A DNA stretch of 64,000 bases from Pontimicrobium sp. SW4 (GCF_039954625.1 NZ_CP157199.1:3162001-3226000); one strand, 5' to 3'. Positions 7,877 through 16,337 are shown, counted from the stretch's first letter. The notes: generated from the letters alone by a model not told the origin. Program-made: numbers and translations.

Positions 7877-7907
7877 CAAATATACAAACTGAATAGTTTG
7901 TATCAAA
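7877..7907 (-). promoter_or_regulatory. Promoter with palindromic operator for the RES operon
   Basis: On the minus strand TTTG (7907-7904), a 19-bp spacer and TATATTTG (7884-7877) match the Bacteroidetes promoter consensus at ideal spacing. The spacer is almost entirely an inverted repeat: arms ATACAAACT and AGTTTGTAT (7882-7903) with a 4-bp centre GAAT. A 9-bp perfect palindrome between the two promoter boxes is a typical repressor site. Transcription would start about 10 nt before the 78-aa ORF. Binding is inferred. Confidence 0.7.
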
Positions 7908-8097
7908 GAAGATGCCGAAATAAATAATGTTTTGAAAGTCAAGTAGTTATGATTTTTTTGGCACTAAAATCTTATTAAAGATACAAAATTTGTTGATTTG
8001 ACCAACTTTTTTTGGATAATTATAACAGTCACGTTATTAAACCATTACAGTATGTGTTTAACAAAACTACTTATTCTAAATATTCTAAATATGTCAT

Positions 8098-8820
8098 TTA
8101 AGTTTTTAAGTCTTTAAAGGAAAATCCTTTCATAGCATCTTCAACAAAAAACTTTAAGTCTTTTTTACCCTGTTCTATTTCAGATTTTGGTATATGATTT
8201 TTTAACATTGGATGAAAAAAAACTCTAAGCCCTTTATAATAATAAAATATTCGCTTTACCATTTGATGAACTTCCTCAAAATCTTCCTTTAATATCTGAT
8301 TTTGAGGATCAATAATTCCATTTTCATAATTAACATACAACCCTTGATTTTTTAAATCATTAAACTGCTCTAGTTTCTCTATTCTTTCTTTGGTTTTTAG
8401 CATTGGTTGGATTGCCTTGTATCCATCCTTTATAAAATGAACTAAATCATTAAGCCATTTCGCTTTAGTATTAATTATTTTCTTTTTCCTTTCTTCTTCC
8501 CAAACAATCATCATTTCAAAAAGACCAGTTCCTGATTCAATTAACTGGGCAATCTGATGACGAATTTTGTGATCATGAAAGAATTTTTTTGCACTATCTA
8601 TTTGATATACTTTATATCCTTCTGAGTGCATTAAAACCAATATTGCCTTAACAATTTCTTCCGAACTTAATATTAAAAGAGAAACGGATGTACTATAAGA
8701 CTTATTAATGTCGGTAATCAATAAAGCGTCATTATATAATTTTTTTGCATTTCGATACAAAGGAACATGAAGTCCTTTAGAATTTTGTGGTGATAAATTC
8801 AGGAACTTAACTATTTCCAT
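8098..8820 (-). CDS. abiV: AbiV-family abortive infection protein (HEPN-like)
   Basis: The 240-residue protein matches the AbiV layout. It has an N-terminal RNAKKLYNDALLI helix, then YSTSVSLLILSSEEIVKAILV with the conserved SxEExxKA signature (Glu54-Glu55), then FFHDHKIRHQ around residues 80-89. The rest is helical and charged. AbiV, described first in Lactococcus, aborts phage infection by blocking late phage protein synthesis; the family belongs to the HEPN superfamily. It lies 72 bp downstream of hsdR in the same orientation and may share its transcript. A 210-bp non-coding gap follows before the RES operon. Assignment is by motif recall, not a database search. Confidence 0.72.
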   Translation of the reverse strand: MEIVKFLNLSPQNSKGLHVPLYRNAKKLYNDALLITDINKSYSTSVSLLILSSEEIVKAILVLMHSEGYKVYQIDSAKKFFHDHKIRHQIAQLIESGTGLFEMMIVWEEERKKKIINTKAKWLNDLVHFIKDGYKAIQPMLKTKERIEKLEQFNDLKNQGLYVNYENGIIDPQNQILKEDFEEVHQMVKRIFYYYKGLRVFFHPMLKNHIPKSEIEQGKKDLKFFVEDAMKGFSFKDLKT

Positions 8821-8892
8821 ATATTTTTTTTAACAGTATTAATAGAAATATCGTATTTGGTTTTTATCTTCATAAAATATAACAAGTTATAA

Positions 8893-11727
8893 TCACCCCA
8901 TCCCATTAATAAAAGTCTCAATAAAATCGGTTATTTTGGTTGTTATTCTTTCAGATATAGAAGCCCTTTCTTTTAGACTTGGTCTTTTGTTTAATAATCC
9001 AATTACATCGTCACGCAATGGTGCTTTTTCTGTAAACAAATAATTACTAATGACATCAACTAGTTTTTTGTAATCTAAATTCTCATCTTCACTTAATTGT
9101 TTTACTGCCTTTTTCTTTTCATTCGTCCAATAGTTATCAAACTCATCAGCTACTAAATCAGAATCTCGAACTAATGGTAAGTTCTCCTCAATAAAGCGTT
9201 CAATTAGCTCCTTCTTACTTCTTAACTGACTATCCGAAGCCAACATATCAGAAATGGCTTTACGTTGCTGTTCCTGGTCTTTAGGTTTTTTAGACTCATA
9301 TAATTTTGCCAACAAGGTTAGAATGTAAGCTACATTAATTTCATCACGTCTAATTAGTTCTAACTCAAAATCAATGTCATTGAGGATTGACACTTTTTCT
9401 TTCTCCTTTTTAACATCATCTCGAATATCTAAATACTTACTTTGGTAATCTTCAAACTCTTGCTCTGAAATGCCTAAATCATCATAACTAAATTCAGTAA
9501 ATGTTGTTAACACATTCTTTAAGCGCATTAACTCTCTAAAGGCTTTAACAAACTCTAATTTTTCATTTTCAGAAGGTAATTCATTTACACTATCAACTGT
9601 TGGTGTTATATCATATAATCGCTTAATAGCTTCTTCAAATTTAGTCGTGTAATTCTCGTAAGGTTGTACGATAATTTCTTCAATAGCTTCTTTATTAGAA
9701 AAGAGCGTTATGGCTTCGTCTGTGGCACTTTTAAGGTTTCTAAAACAAACAACATTACCTTGTGATTTAACCTCATCTAATATTCTATTAGTACGTGAAT
9801 ATGCTTGAATAAGTCCGTGATATTTAAGATTCTTATCTACATAAATAGTATTCAGCAATTTAGAATCAAACCCTGTTAAAAACATATTTACAACCAACAA
9901 AACATCTACCTGTCTATGCTTGACACGTTTACCAATATCTTTATAGTAGGAATAGAACTCATTGGTAGAATAGTTTGTTTGAAACATTCCATTATAATCA
10001 GCAATAAATCTATCTAATTTTTCTCTTGTATGTGAATAGGCTGAAGTAGGCTCATCTACTCTAAAATCCTCAAAATCTTCATCAGGTATAAAGCCGTTTG
10101 CATCTTCATCTAATTCATTTGCTTTATATGAAAAGATTGTAGCTACTTTTAAATCATGTTTACCTTCCTCTTTCTTTACTTTAAACAGCTCATAATATTT
10201 TATAAGTGTCTTAACATTAGAAACACAAAAGATAGCGGTAAACTTCTTAGTGTGCGTTTTACGGTTATGATTAGCGATAATGTAATCAGCAATATTATTT
10301 AAACGTTGAGGTGCTTCCATAACCTCAACCTTATCAATACTATCTACATTAATATCAATTATCTCATCAGCTTCTTTGCTTTTAAAGGTGCTTATATATT
10401 CAATGGCAAACTTTAAAACGTTCTTATCCCTAATAGCATCAGTTATAACGTACTTGTGCAGACACTCGTCAAACAAATCTTTAGTAGTTCGCTTACCTAA
10501 TTCATTTTTAACTGAATTGTCTTTAAAAATAGGTGTTCCAGTAAAACCGAACATCTGTGCATTTTGAAAAAAGTCTTTTATTCTATTATGCGTATCTCCA
10601 AACTGGCTTCTATGGCACTCATCAAAAATAAATACTACACGCTCGTTTTTTAGAGCATCCATCTTCTCTAAGTATTTGGGTTTATAAATAGCTGTATTTA
10701 ACTTTTGGATTGTGGTAACAATCAGGCTAGTATCGTCTGAGAATTGTTTAACTAAAGCCCTAGTATTGTTTGTGGCATCTATACTGCCTTCACTAAAACT
10801 ATTGAACTCTTTAATGGTTTGATAATCTAAATCTTTACGATCTACAACAAACACCACTTTCTTAACGCCTTCAAGATTCGTTAATATTTGCGCTGTTTTA
10901 AATGATGTTAGTGTTTTGCCTGATCCTGTGGTATGCCATATATAACCAAACTTATTACTGTTTTTTACTCGCTCAACAATAGCTTCAGTAGCATAGTATT
11001 GATATGGGCGTAATACCATAAGGGTTTTAGCTGTATTTAAAACCGTGTACTTTGTTATCATTTTAGATACATGACAAGGCTCTAAAAACTGCTCTGTAAA
11101 CTCACTAATTTGAGTGATAATTTTATTATTTACATCTGCCCAATAAAATGTTTGTTTAAATGAGCGTGCTTTAATAGGATTATTGGCGTAATACTTAGTG
11201 TTCACACCATTGCTTATAACAAATAACTGTATGAACTGAAATAAGCCATTTCCTGCTTGATACGAATGACGTTGATACCTGTTAGTTTGATTGAAGGCTT
11301 CTTTTAACTCTAAGCCTCTACGTTTTAATTCAATTTGCACTAAAGGCAAACCGTTGATTAAAATAGTAACATCGTAGCGGTTTTTATATGTACCTTCCAT
11401 AGTGACTTGATGTGTCACTTGATATTGGTTTTTGCACCAATGAATTTGATTAATCAATTCTAAATAACCTGTACTACCATCGTCTTTAGTATAAGTTATT
11501 TTGTCTCTAAGGGCTTTTGCTCTTTCGTATATATTACCTTTAGATAAGTGATTTAGGACTTGTTTAAACTCTGCATCTGATAAACTGCAATTATTATGTT
11601 TTTCAAGTTGCATTTTTAAGTTAGCTATTAAAGCATCCTCATCCTTTATAACGACTTTTTTATAGCCTAAATCGACTAACTGTTGAACTAAACTCTCTTC
11701 TAATATGTATTCAGGCTGAGTAGTCAT
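8893..11727 (-). CDS. hsdR: Type I restriction endonuclease, motor/nuclease subunit HsdR
   Basis: The 944-residue protein has domains in order. First is an N-terminal PD-(D/E)xK nuclease with Asp119 (RYDVTIL) and Glu133-x-Lys135 (VQIELKRRG). Then comes a superfamily 2 helicase with Walker A TTGSGKT near residue 270 and the DEAD-box variant FDECHRSQFG near 370, followed by TGTP and a second RecA domain with VVNMFLTGFD and YSRTNRI. The C-terminal region is helical. HsdR translocates DNA and cuts unmethylated DNA in complex with HsdM2-HsdS. Its ATG overlaps the stop of the upstream Abi-type gene by 4 bp. No truncation or frameshift is seen. Confidence 0.95.
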   Translation of the reverse strand: MTTQPEYILEESLVQQLVDLGYKKVVIKDEDALIANLKMQLEKHNNCSLSDAEFKQVLNHLSKGNIYERAKALRDKITYTKDDGSTGYLELINQIHWCKNQYQVTHQVTMEGTYKNRYDVTILINGLPLVQIELKRRGLELKEAFNQTNRYQRHSYQAGNGLFQFIQLFVISNGVNTKYYANNPIKARSFKQTFYWADVNNKIITQISEFTEQFLEPCHVSKMITKYTVLNTAKTLMVLRPYQYYATEAIVERVKNSNKFGYIWHTTGSGKTLTSFKTAQILTNLEGVKKVVFVVDRKDLDYQTIKEFNSFSEGSIDATNNTRALVKQFSDDTSLIVTTIQKLNTAIYKPKYLEKMDALKNERVVFIFDECHRSQFGDTHNRIKDFFQNAQMFGFTGTPIFKDNSVKNELGKRTTKDLFDECLHKYVITDAIRDKNVLKFAIEYISTFKSKEADEIIDINVDSIDKVEVMEAPQRLNNIADYIIANHNRKTHTKKFTAIFCVSNVKTLIKYYELFKVKKEEGKHDLKVATIFSYKANELDEDANGFIPDEDFEDFRVDEPTSAYSHTREKLDRFIADYNGMFQTNYSTNEFYSYYKDIGKRVKHRQVDVLLVVNMFLTGFDSKLLNTIYVDKNLKYHGLIQAYSRTNRILDEVKSQGNVVCFRNLKSATDEAITLFSNKEAIEEIIVQPYENYTTKFEEAIKRLYDITPTVDSVNELPSENEKLEFVKAFRELMRLKNVLTTFTEFSYDDLGISEQEFEDYQSKYLDIRDDVKKEKEKVSILNDIDFELELIRRDEINVAYILTLLAKLYESKKPKDQEQQRKAISDMLASDSQLRSKKELIERFIEENLPLVRDSDLVADEFDNYWTNEKKKAVKQLSEDENLDYKKLVDVISNYLFTEKAPLRDDVIGLLNKRPSLKERASISERITTKITDFIETFINGMG

Positions 11728-12407
11728 AAGTTATTTATTTCGTCTATTATTTTATTAACCTTATCTAAACCGTACAATAATTCCGTTGAATCTATATCTA
11801 ACCAACCAAATAATTCTATTATGGTATTATAATATGACAAGGGAAAATTTGTATTTATTTGATTCATTCCATGTCTAAAACAAATTGGGTCGTGATGTGC
11901 AATTCTATTTCTTATTTTATTAACCCTTTCTAATTTATCAAAAATAGTTGCTGCATTGTATTGAACTAACCTAGTTGTAGTTGGCAAATTTGGAAATATA
12001 TGCTGTAATGATCTTCCTGCTAATCGATACTGATTTCTTGCAAATAGAAATCGCCAAAAACCAAAACCTAATTCTGAAACTAATCTGGGATGTGAGTATA
12101 ATACACCTAATTTTGACATGGTTTCGTTAATTGCTATTCTACTTTTATAAGTACTACCACTATCAAAACAACCTCCAACTCTTGCAAAATCTCTCAACCA
12201 ATTAGCACCATAAATATTTGTATAATGTCTATCAATAGCGTTCCTTAACGCTACTTCAAAACAACTAATAACTGTAAACAATTCTTGTGATAGTTTTAAG
12301 TTTTTGCGATATAATGTCATTGCCTTTCTTGTGTCATTATTACACGCACCTAAATAGCGATTTATTCGTGGTGTTGACATTATGTATTCAAAATCGCTAT
12401 ACTTCAT
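11724..12407 (-). CDS. Abi-family (Abi_2-like) HEPN protein fused into the hsdR transcription unit
   Basis: This 227-residue protein has the Abi_2 pattern: STPRINRYL near the start, LYRKNLKLSQELFTVISCFEVALRNAIDRHY, GANWL, and the C-terminal HEPN ribonuclease-like motif KIRNRIAHHDPI, with Arg166-x4-His171. HEPN proteins with R-x4-6-H are metal-independent RNases in many abortive infection and toxin systems. The gene overlaps the hsdR start by 4 bp, so the two should be translationally coupled. It is separated from the hsdMS unit by a 190-bp regulatory gap. A role as a back-up response to RM failure is inferred. Confidence 0.75.
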   Translation of the reverse strand: MKYSDFEYIMSTPRINRYLGACNNDTRKAMTLYRKNLKLSQELFTVISCFEVALRNAIDRHYTNIYGANWLRDFARVGGCFDSGSTYKSRIAINETMSKLGVLYSHPRLVSELGFGFWRFLFARNQYRLAGRSLQHIFPNLPTTTRLVQYNAATIFDKLERVNKIRNRIAHHDPICFRHGMNQINTNFPLSYYNTIIELFGWLDIDSTELLYGLDKVNKIIDEINNL

Positions 12408-12455
12408 ATTTGGTATGCTTTTTGCCTTATTTTATATACGTTTATGATCATTTAT

Positions 12456-12522
12456 GTACGCTTGTATGTGTTAAAATGTACTAAAATGTACTAAAATGTA
12501 CTAAAATGTATTATATTTGTAC
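12456..12522 (-). promoter_or_regulatory. Cluster of five GTAC cores upstream of abi-hsdR
   Basis: GTAC occurs at 12456, 12478, 12488, 12498 and 12519. The middle three are one helical turn apart because they sit in a 10-bp tandem repeat. At this base composition about one GTAC per 340 bp is expected. Similar GTAC-core motifs lie in front of hsdM and of the XRE regulator. No TAnnTTTG box pointing to the abi gene was found in this gap, so the promoter itself is undefined. The regulator-binding role is inferred. Confidence 0.5.
12472..12511. repeat. Four tandem 10-bp units TAAAATGTAC
   Basis: Units lie at 12472-12481, 12482-12491, 12492-12501 and 12502-12511. The first three are perfect and the last ends in T instead of C. 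The array sits 64 bp upstream of the abi-hsdR start. The period equals about one DNA helical turn, so any bound protein would align on one face. Unit number could vary by slippage. Confidence 0.9.
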
Positions 12523-12531
12523 CATCTTATT

Positions 12532-12574
12532 CCCAGTAGTCCCTGTATATCAAACCACTGGGTTTTGTTTTTTT
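12532..12574 (+). terminator. Hairpin followed by T-tract (possible plus-strand terminator)
   Basis: Arms CCCAGTAGT and ACCACTGGG (12532-12540 and 12554-12562, one mismatch) enclose a 13-nt loop and are followed on the plus strand by TTTTGTTTTTTT. This is the layout of an intrinsic terminator for rightward transcription, yet no rightward gene lies upstream. It may block antisense read-through into the hsdMS unit, or serve as a structured site between the two RM transcription units. The function is uncertain. Confidence 0.4.
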
Positions 12575-12597
12575 ACAACATTTTCTTCATTAAATAT

Positions 12598-13149
12598 TTA
12601 ACTCCTTTCAAATAAATTAAGCTCTAAATCTGCTAAACTTTTGAACTTGCTGTTTTGTAAAAACTGTTTAGCGTAATTTATTACTTCCATGTAATCGTCT
12701 TCATTTTTCATCTTTGTCCAAGATGTTACTGCTCTCTTTTTTAAGCCTAAATTTTTGGCTTCTTTGTTGAGGTTTTCTTGTATAATTCTATCCACAGGAA
12801 AGTGTGGAGGTGTTTTAATAGAATTTGTACACCATAAATATTTTAAATATAGATTGAGCAATTTTTGACTCACGCCAAAATTTAATTGCCCATTATTTAA
12901 CAAATATGAAAAATCACTTTTAGCTGTAAAATGACTAATATTCTTAATGTTTTCAATATGCTTGCGCTCACTGATAGTTTTGATATATTGAGTAAGTGCT
13001 ATTTCTTTTATTAGCTTATGTAAGTCAACCCTGAAATTTCTACGCTCTTCTTCGTTTGACGCTACTTTTTTATCATACAAATTGGCACGTTGAAAACTTC
13101 CAATTGTGGTGAGTAGCCATATCTCGTTATGTATAAATGTTTCTTTCAT
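12598..13149 (-). CDS. Unknown 183-aa protein in the hsdMS operon
   Basis: I do not recognise a named domain. The protein is soluble, helical and basic, with a conserved-looking centre NFGVSQKLLNLYLKYLWC followed by TPPHFPVDRII and, later, RAVTSWTKMKNEDDYMEVI. It starts 3 nt after the hsdS stop, so it is co-transcribed with hsdM and hsdS. It is the last gene before the regulatory gap. The position suggests an accessory or immunity protein for the RM system or the neighbouring Abi gene (inference). It has no HEPN R-x4-6-H motif that I can see. Confidence 0.7.
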   Translation of the reverse strand: MKETFIHNEIWLLTTIGSFQRANLYDKKVASNEEERRNFRVDLHKLIKEIALTQYIKTISERKHIENIKNISHFTAKSDFSYLLNNGQLNFGVSQKLLNLYLKYLWCTNSIKTPPHFPVDRIIQENLNKEAKNLGLKKRAVTSWTKMKNEDDYMEVINYAKQFLQNSKFKSLADLELNLFERS

Positions 13150-13152
13150 AAA

Positions 13153-14379
13153 CTATACAAACATCTGCTGTAATAAGCCTTTTTTGAATTGTTGGGTGTT
13201 TTCTAATTGAGTATTAACCAATCTTATTTTATCATCAATAACAGATAGAAAGTTAGCTATTTTTGTTTGTTCATCAAGAGAAGGCACATCAATTACTATA
13301 TCTTTTATGCTACTAAAGTATAAATGAACTATGGTTATTCCTTGTGCTCTTGATGCAATTTTATACTTTTTAAAATTTGACAAATAATAAGCATAAAAAA
13401 CATTGTTTATTTTTTGATTTGAACGTAATACAATAATATCTCCACCTATTTTTACATTTTCAAAATTTAATGCTGTTACATTAGCCAAGTCTATGCCTGT
13501 TGTTGTAGTTGAAGATGGGATTAGTAAATCTCCCTTTTTAGAGTCTAAACCATTTCCGCTATTGGTTCTACTTTCTACGTCAAATATAACTTCATTGTAT
13601 TTTGTATATAATTCTCCATAAAGAATGCATTTCCTTTTTCCTTTTTCGGTAAGTTCTCCTTTAGGAATGCCGTTGCCTTTTTCAGAATAAAAAATATTCC
13701 CTATACTATTTTCTTCCCAATTTGTATAATTATTTCCAACCTCATTTTTAAATCGTAATTCTTGGCTAAATAGTAGTTGCATGATACCTTTTTTATATTG
13801 CTCTAAAAGGGATATTTTATTTTTTAATCGAGAGGTTTTCACATCTACTTCTCTTAAAAAAGAAGCTATCTTTATTTGCTCATTTAATCCTGTGAAATTC
13901 AATTTTAAATCTCTCAAAATGGATGTTGTCAAATTATTGAACACCCCTCCTGTTGTTGCTTCACCTTGCATTTTCTCATAAAGCCTAAGAAACAGATAGT
14001 AAAGAAATTCACTATTTACTTCTTTTAAATTCTTAAACCCTAACCAACCATCATGAATACAAGCATCTACTGCAAGGATAGTTGGAATAGCGACATTCGT
14101 TCCTGAACAACTTAAAACAACATTTCCTTTTACCAAAAATCTACTTTTCTTAGCTCCATCTAAGGTGAGTGAATCTATAGAAGGATATACATATTTTCCA
14201 TCTCTCGTAGCATCCTCTATCATTAATCTTGGAACTTTCCCTCCATAATACTTAGGATCTCCTTTAGGTCTTGGACTTGCTCCTCTAAAAACTTCCATTC
14301 TCGAAGATAACTTCTGTTTTATCCACTCATCTTTAAACTCTTGAAATCTCAATTTTGGCTTTTGAATAAACTCACTCAT
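13153..14379 (-). CDS. hsdS: Type I restriction-modification specificity subunit HsdS
   Basis: The 408-residue protein has the two-fold HsdS layout. Target recognition domain 1 follows LRFQEFKDEW and FRGASPRPKGDPKYYGG, and ends at a conserved helix (EQIKIASFLREVDVKTSRLKNKISLLEQYKKGIMQ). Target recognition domain 2 ends in an equivalent helix (EQTKIANFLSVIDDKIRLVNTQLENTQQFKKGLLQ). The two long helices set the spacing of the bipartite DNA target. The gene starts 1 nt after hsdM. The target sequence cannot be deduced. Only one hsdS is present and I saw no inverted partial copies that would allow shuffling. Confidence 0.93.
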   Translation of the reverse strand: MSEFIQKPKLRFQEFKDEWIKQKLSSRMEVFRGASPRPKGDPKYYGGKVPRLMIEDATRDGKYVYPSIDSLTLDGAKKSRFLVKGNVVLSCSGTNVAIPTILAVDACIHDGWLGFKNLKEVNSEFLYYLFLRLYEKMQGEATTGGVFNNLTTSILRDLKLNFTGLNEQIKIASFLREVDVKTSRLKNKISLLEQYKKGIMQLLFSQELRFKNEVGNNYTNWEENSIGNIFYSEKGNGIPKGELTEKGKRKCILYGELYTKYNEVIFDVESRTNSGNGLDSKKGDLLIPSSTTTTGIDLANVTALNFENVKIGGDIIVLRSNQKINNVFYAYYLSNFKKYKIASRAQGITIVHLYFSSIKDIVIDVPSLDEQTKIANFLSVIDDKIRLVNTQLENTQQFKKGLLQQMFV

Positions 14380-14380
14380 A

Positions 14381-15943
14381 TTAAAAAGGGGTTTTAATAT
14401 TGAGTTGTTTGCAAAAGTTGGCTATGGTTGTGTTAGTGTCAGAAATCTCTTTTTCTAAACCTTGTAATTGGTTAGAAATTACATCTAAATCAATCTGTTC
14501 TTCTTCTTCAAATGTATCTACATAACGCGGTATATTGAGGTTATAGTCATTTTCCATTATTTCATCAATATTGGCTACATAACTAAACTTATCAACGGCT
14601 TTACGTTTTCTAAAGGTTTTTACAATTTTATGTATATGCTCTTCTTTGAGTTTGTTTTTATTACCGTCTTTTTCAAATTCCTTAGAAGCATCAATAAATA
14701 AAATATTATTGTCATTAATTCGGCACTTACTTAATACCAATATTGAAGTTGGTATGCCTGTACCAAAAAAGATATTAGGTGGCAGCCCTATAACTGCGTC
14801 AAGATAGTTTAAATCGTTAATTAAATACTTACGTATAACACCTTCAGCTGCCCCTCTAAATAATACACCATGAGGCAATACAATTGCCATTGTGCCATTA
14901 TCGGCTAATTGGTACACCATGTGCTGCAAGAAAGCAAAATCGGCTTTACTGGTTGGTGCTAGACGTCCGTATTGACTAAAGCGTTCATCGTTTTCATTTA
15001 AAGGGTTGTTTTTGCCTTCCCATTTAGCCGAAAATGGCGGATTGGCTACTATGGCTTCAAATCGTTTATCTAAATGTTGAGGTGCTTTAAGGGTGTCTTC
15101 TTGCCTTAAATCAAAACGACGGTAATGAACATCGTGCAAAATCATGTTCATACGAGCTAAATTGTAAGTAGTACGATTGAGTTCTTGTCCAAAAAAATCA
15201 TCAACCTCAACTTCTCTTGCTACGCGCAGCAGTAAAGAACCACTACCACAAGTAGGGTCATATACATTTTTTAAACGCTTTTTACCTGTAGTAACAATTT
15301 GTGCTAATATTTTAGATACTTGTTGTGGTGTATAAAACTCACCTGCTTTTTTCCCTGCGCCACTTGCAAATTGCGAAATAAGGTATTCGTATGCATCGCC
15401 TAATACATCAGCATCTGTATCTTCTAAAGCAAAGTCTATTTTATCTAAATGCGATAAAACTTTAGCAATTAGGCTGTTTCTTGCCTCTGTGCTTCTGCCC
15501 AACTTGGTACTGTTGAGGTCTAAATCTTCAAAAAGTTGATTAAAGTCGTCCTCACTTTCAGTACCCATTGTGCTTTGTTCAATACCATTTAAGATACTCT
15601 CTAAATCAGCTAAAATAAAATTACTTTCTGTTTCAGTATTGGCATTACCTTTTTTTGCTAAAGAGCTAAATAATTCATCAGGCTTTAAGAAGTAACCAAG
15701 CTTTATTAAAGATTCTTCTCGTATTGCGTTTAAATCATCTGTATCTGTAACCTTTAGATAATCCTTTATTGTTTCAGTTTCTAAAAGCGTATTAGCATAT
15801 AAGTATTGTTTTTCTGAAAGGTATTTGTAGAATATAAAACCAAGTATGTAATCTCTAAACTCGTCTGCATCCATCTTACCGCGTAGTTCGTTGGCAATAT
15901 TCCACAGTTGTTGCTCCAAGAGCTTTTTTTGTTCTTCGGACAT
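14381..15943 (-). CDS. hsdM: Type I restriction-modification methyltransferase subunit HsdM
   Basis: The 520-residue protein has the N-terminal HsdM helical domain (EEQKKLLEQQLWNIANELRG) and an N6-adenine methyltransferase core: GEFYTPQQV near 201, the SAM-binding motif DPTCGSGSLLL near 229-239, and the catalytic NPPFSAKW near 301-308. It methylates adenine in each half of the bipartite site and protects host DNA. It is the first gene of the hsdM-hsdS-183aa unit. Its upstream region carries a TATATTTG box at 15992-15985 with a flanking inverted repeat (separate entry). Confidence 0.95.
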   Translation of the reverse strand: MSEEQKKLLEQQLWNIANELRGKMDADEFRDYILGFIFYKYLSEKQYLYANTLLETETIKDYLKVTDTDDLNAIREESLIKLGYFLKPDELFSSLAKKGNANTETESNFILADLESILNGIEQSTMGTESEDDFNQLFEDLDLNSTKLGRSTEARNSLIAKVLSHLDKIDFALEDTDADVLGDAYEYLISQFASGAGKKAGEFYTPQQVSKILAQIVTTGKKRLKNVYDPTCGSGSLLLRVAREVEVDDFFGQELNRTTYNLARMNMILHDVHYRRFDLRQEDTLKAPQHLDKRFEAIVANPPFSAKWEGKNNPLNENDERFSQYGRLAPTSKADFAFLQHMVYQLADNGTMAIVLPHGVLFRGAAEGVIRKYLINDLNYLDAVIGLPPNIFFGTGIPTSILVLSKCRINDNNILFIDASKEFEKDGNKNKLKEEHIHKIVKTFRKRKAVDKFSYVANIDEIMENDYNLNIPRYVDTFEEEEQIDLDVISNQLQGLEKEISDTNTTIANFCKQLNIKTPF

Positions 15944-15979
15944 TTAGTCGATTTTAATTTTAATAATAGGGAGAATTAT

Positions 15980-16017
15980 GTACTCAAATATAAAATAATC
16001 TTAAATCAATTGAGTAC
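15980..16017 (-). promoter_or_regulatory. hsdM promoter region with GTACTCAA/TTGAGTAC inverted repeat
   Basis: Perfect 8-bp arms GTACTCAA (15980-15987) and TTGAGTAC (16010-16017) are 30 bp apart from start to start, about three helical turns. The left arm overlaps a minus-strand -7 box TATATTTG (15992-15985). No TTTG is found at the -33 position; the right arm lies there instead. This is the architecture of a regulated promoter in which a dimeric regulator occupies the -33 region. Binding by the XRE protein at 17058 is inferred. Confidence 0.55.
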
Positions 16018-16337
16018 TATTTTCTTTAGAATTAATATAAATCGTTGAATTAATATAAAAGGACTCTCTCTCGGATAATAGATTATTACTGGTCTGCGAA
16101 TTAATCCTTTCGTAATAATTGATTTAGAATTATTACCTATATGTATATAATTACTACATATTTAATGCGTTTTCTCCACAATCCCTACTAAATCACACAC
16201 TAAATAGCATTATTCTCGACAAAGGAAGGAGATTAATACAAATCAGTATAATGCGACTGTTCTAGCCTTAGACACATATAAAAACCTGAAAAGTATTGAC
16301 AATAGATTTAAAAACGGAAGGGTGGGTACTTTTTAAA
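16018..16337. other. Non-coding gap between hsdM control region and the lipoprotein gene
   Basis: No convincing ORF or RNA gene is seen in this AT-rich stretch. It contains a short direct repeat GAATTAATATAAA at 16029-16041 and 16047-16059. The remainder shows neither repeats nor recognisable structure. Confidence 0.6.

Noticed and set aside
8878..8891. Palindrome TATAAC-AA-GTTATA beyond the hsdR stop
   Set aside because: Very AT-rich with short arms and no T-tract or repeated partner; likely to occur by chance.
12287..12484. Plus-strand 65-aa open frame over the 10-bp repeats
   Set aside because: It lies mostly antisense to the Abi-type gene, begins inside it and has no homology-like features.
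13153..14379. Invertible hsdS for phase variation
   Set aside because: Only one hsdS with two recognition domains is present. I saw no inverted partial copy or recombinase next to it.
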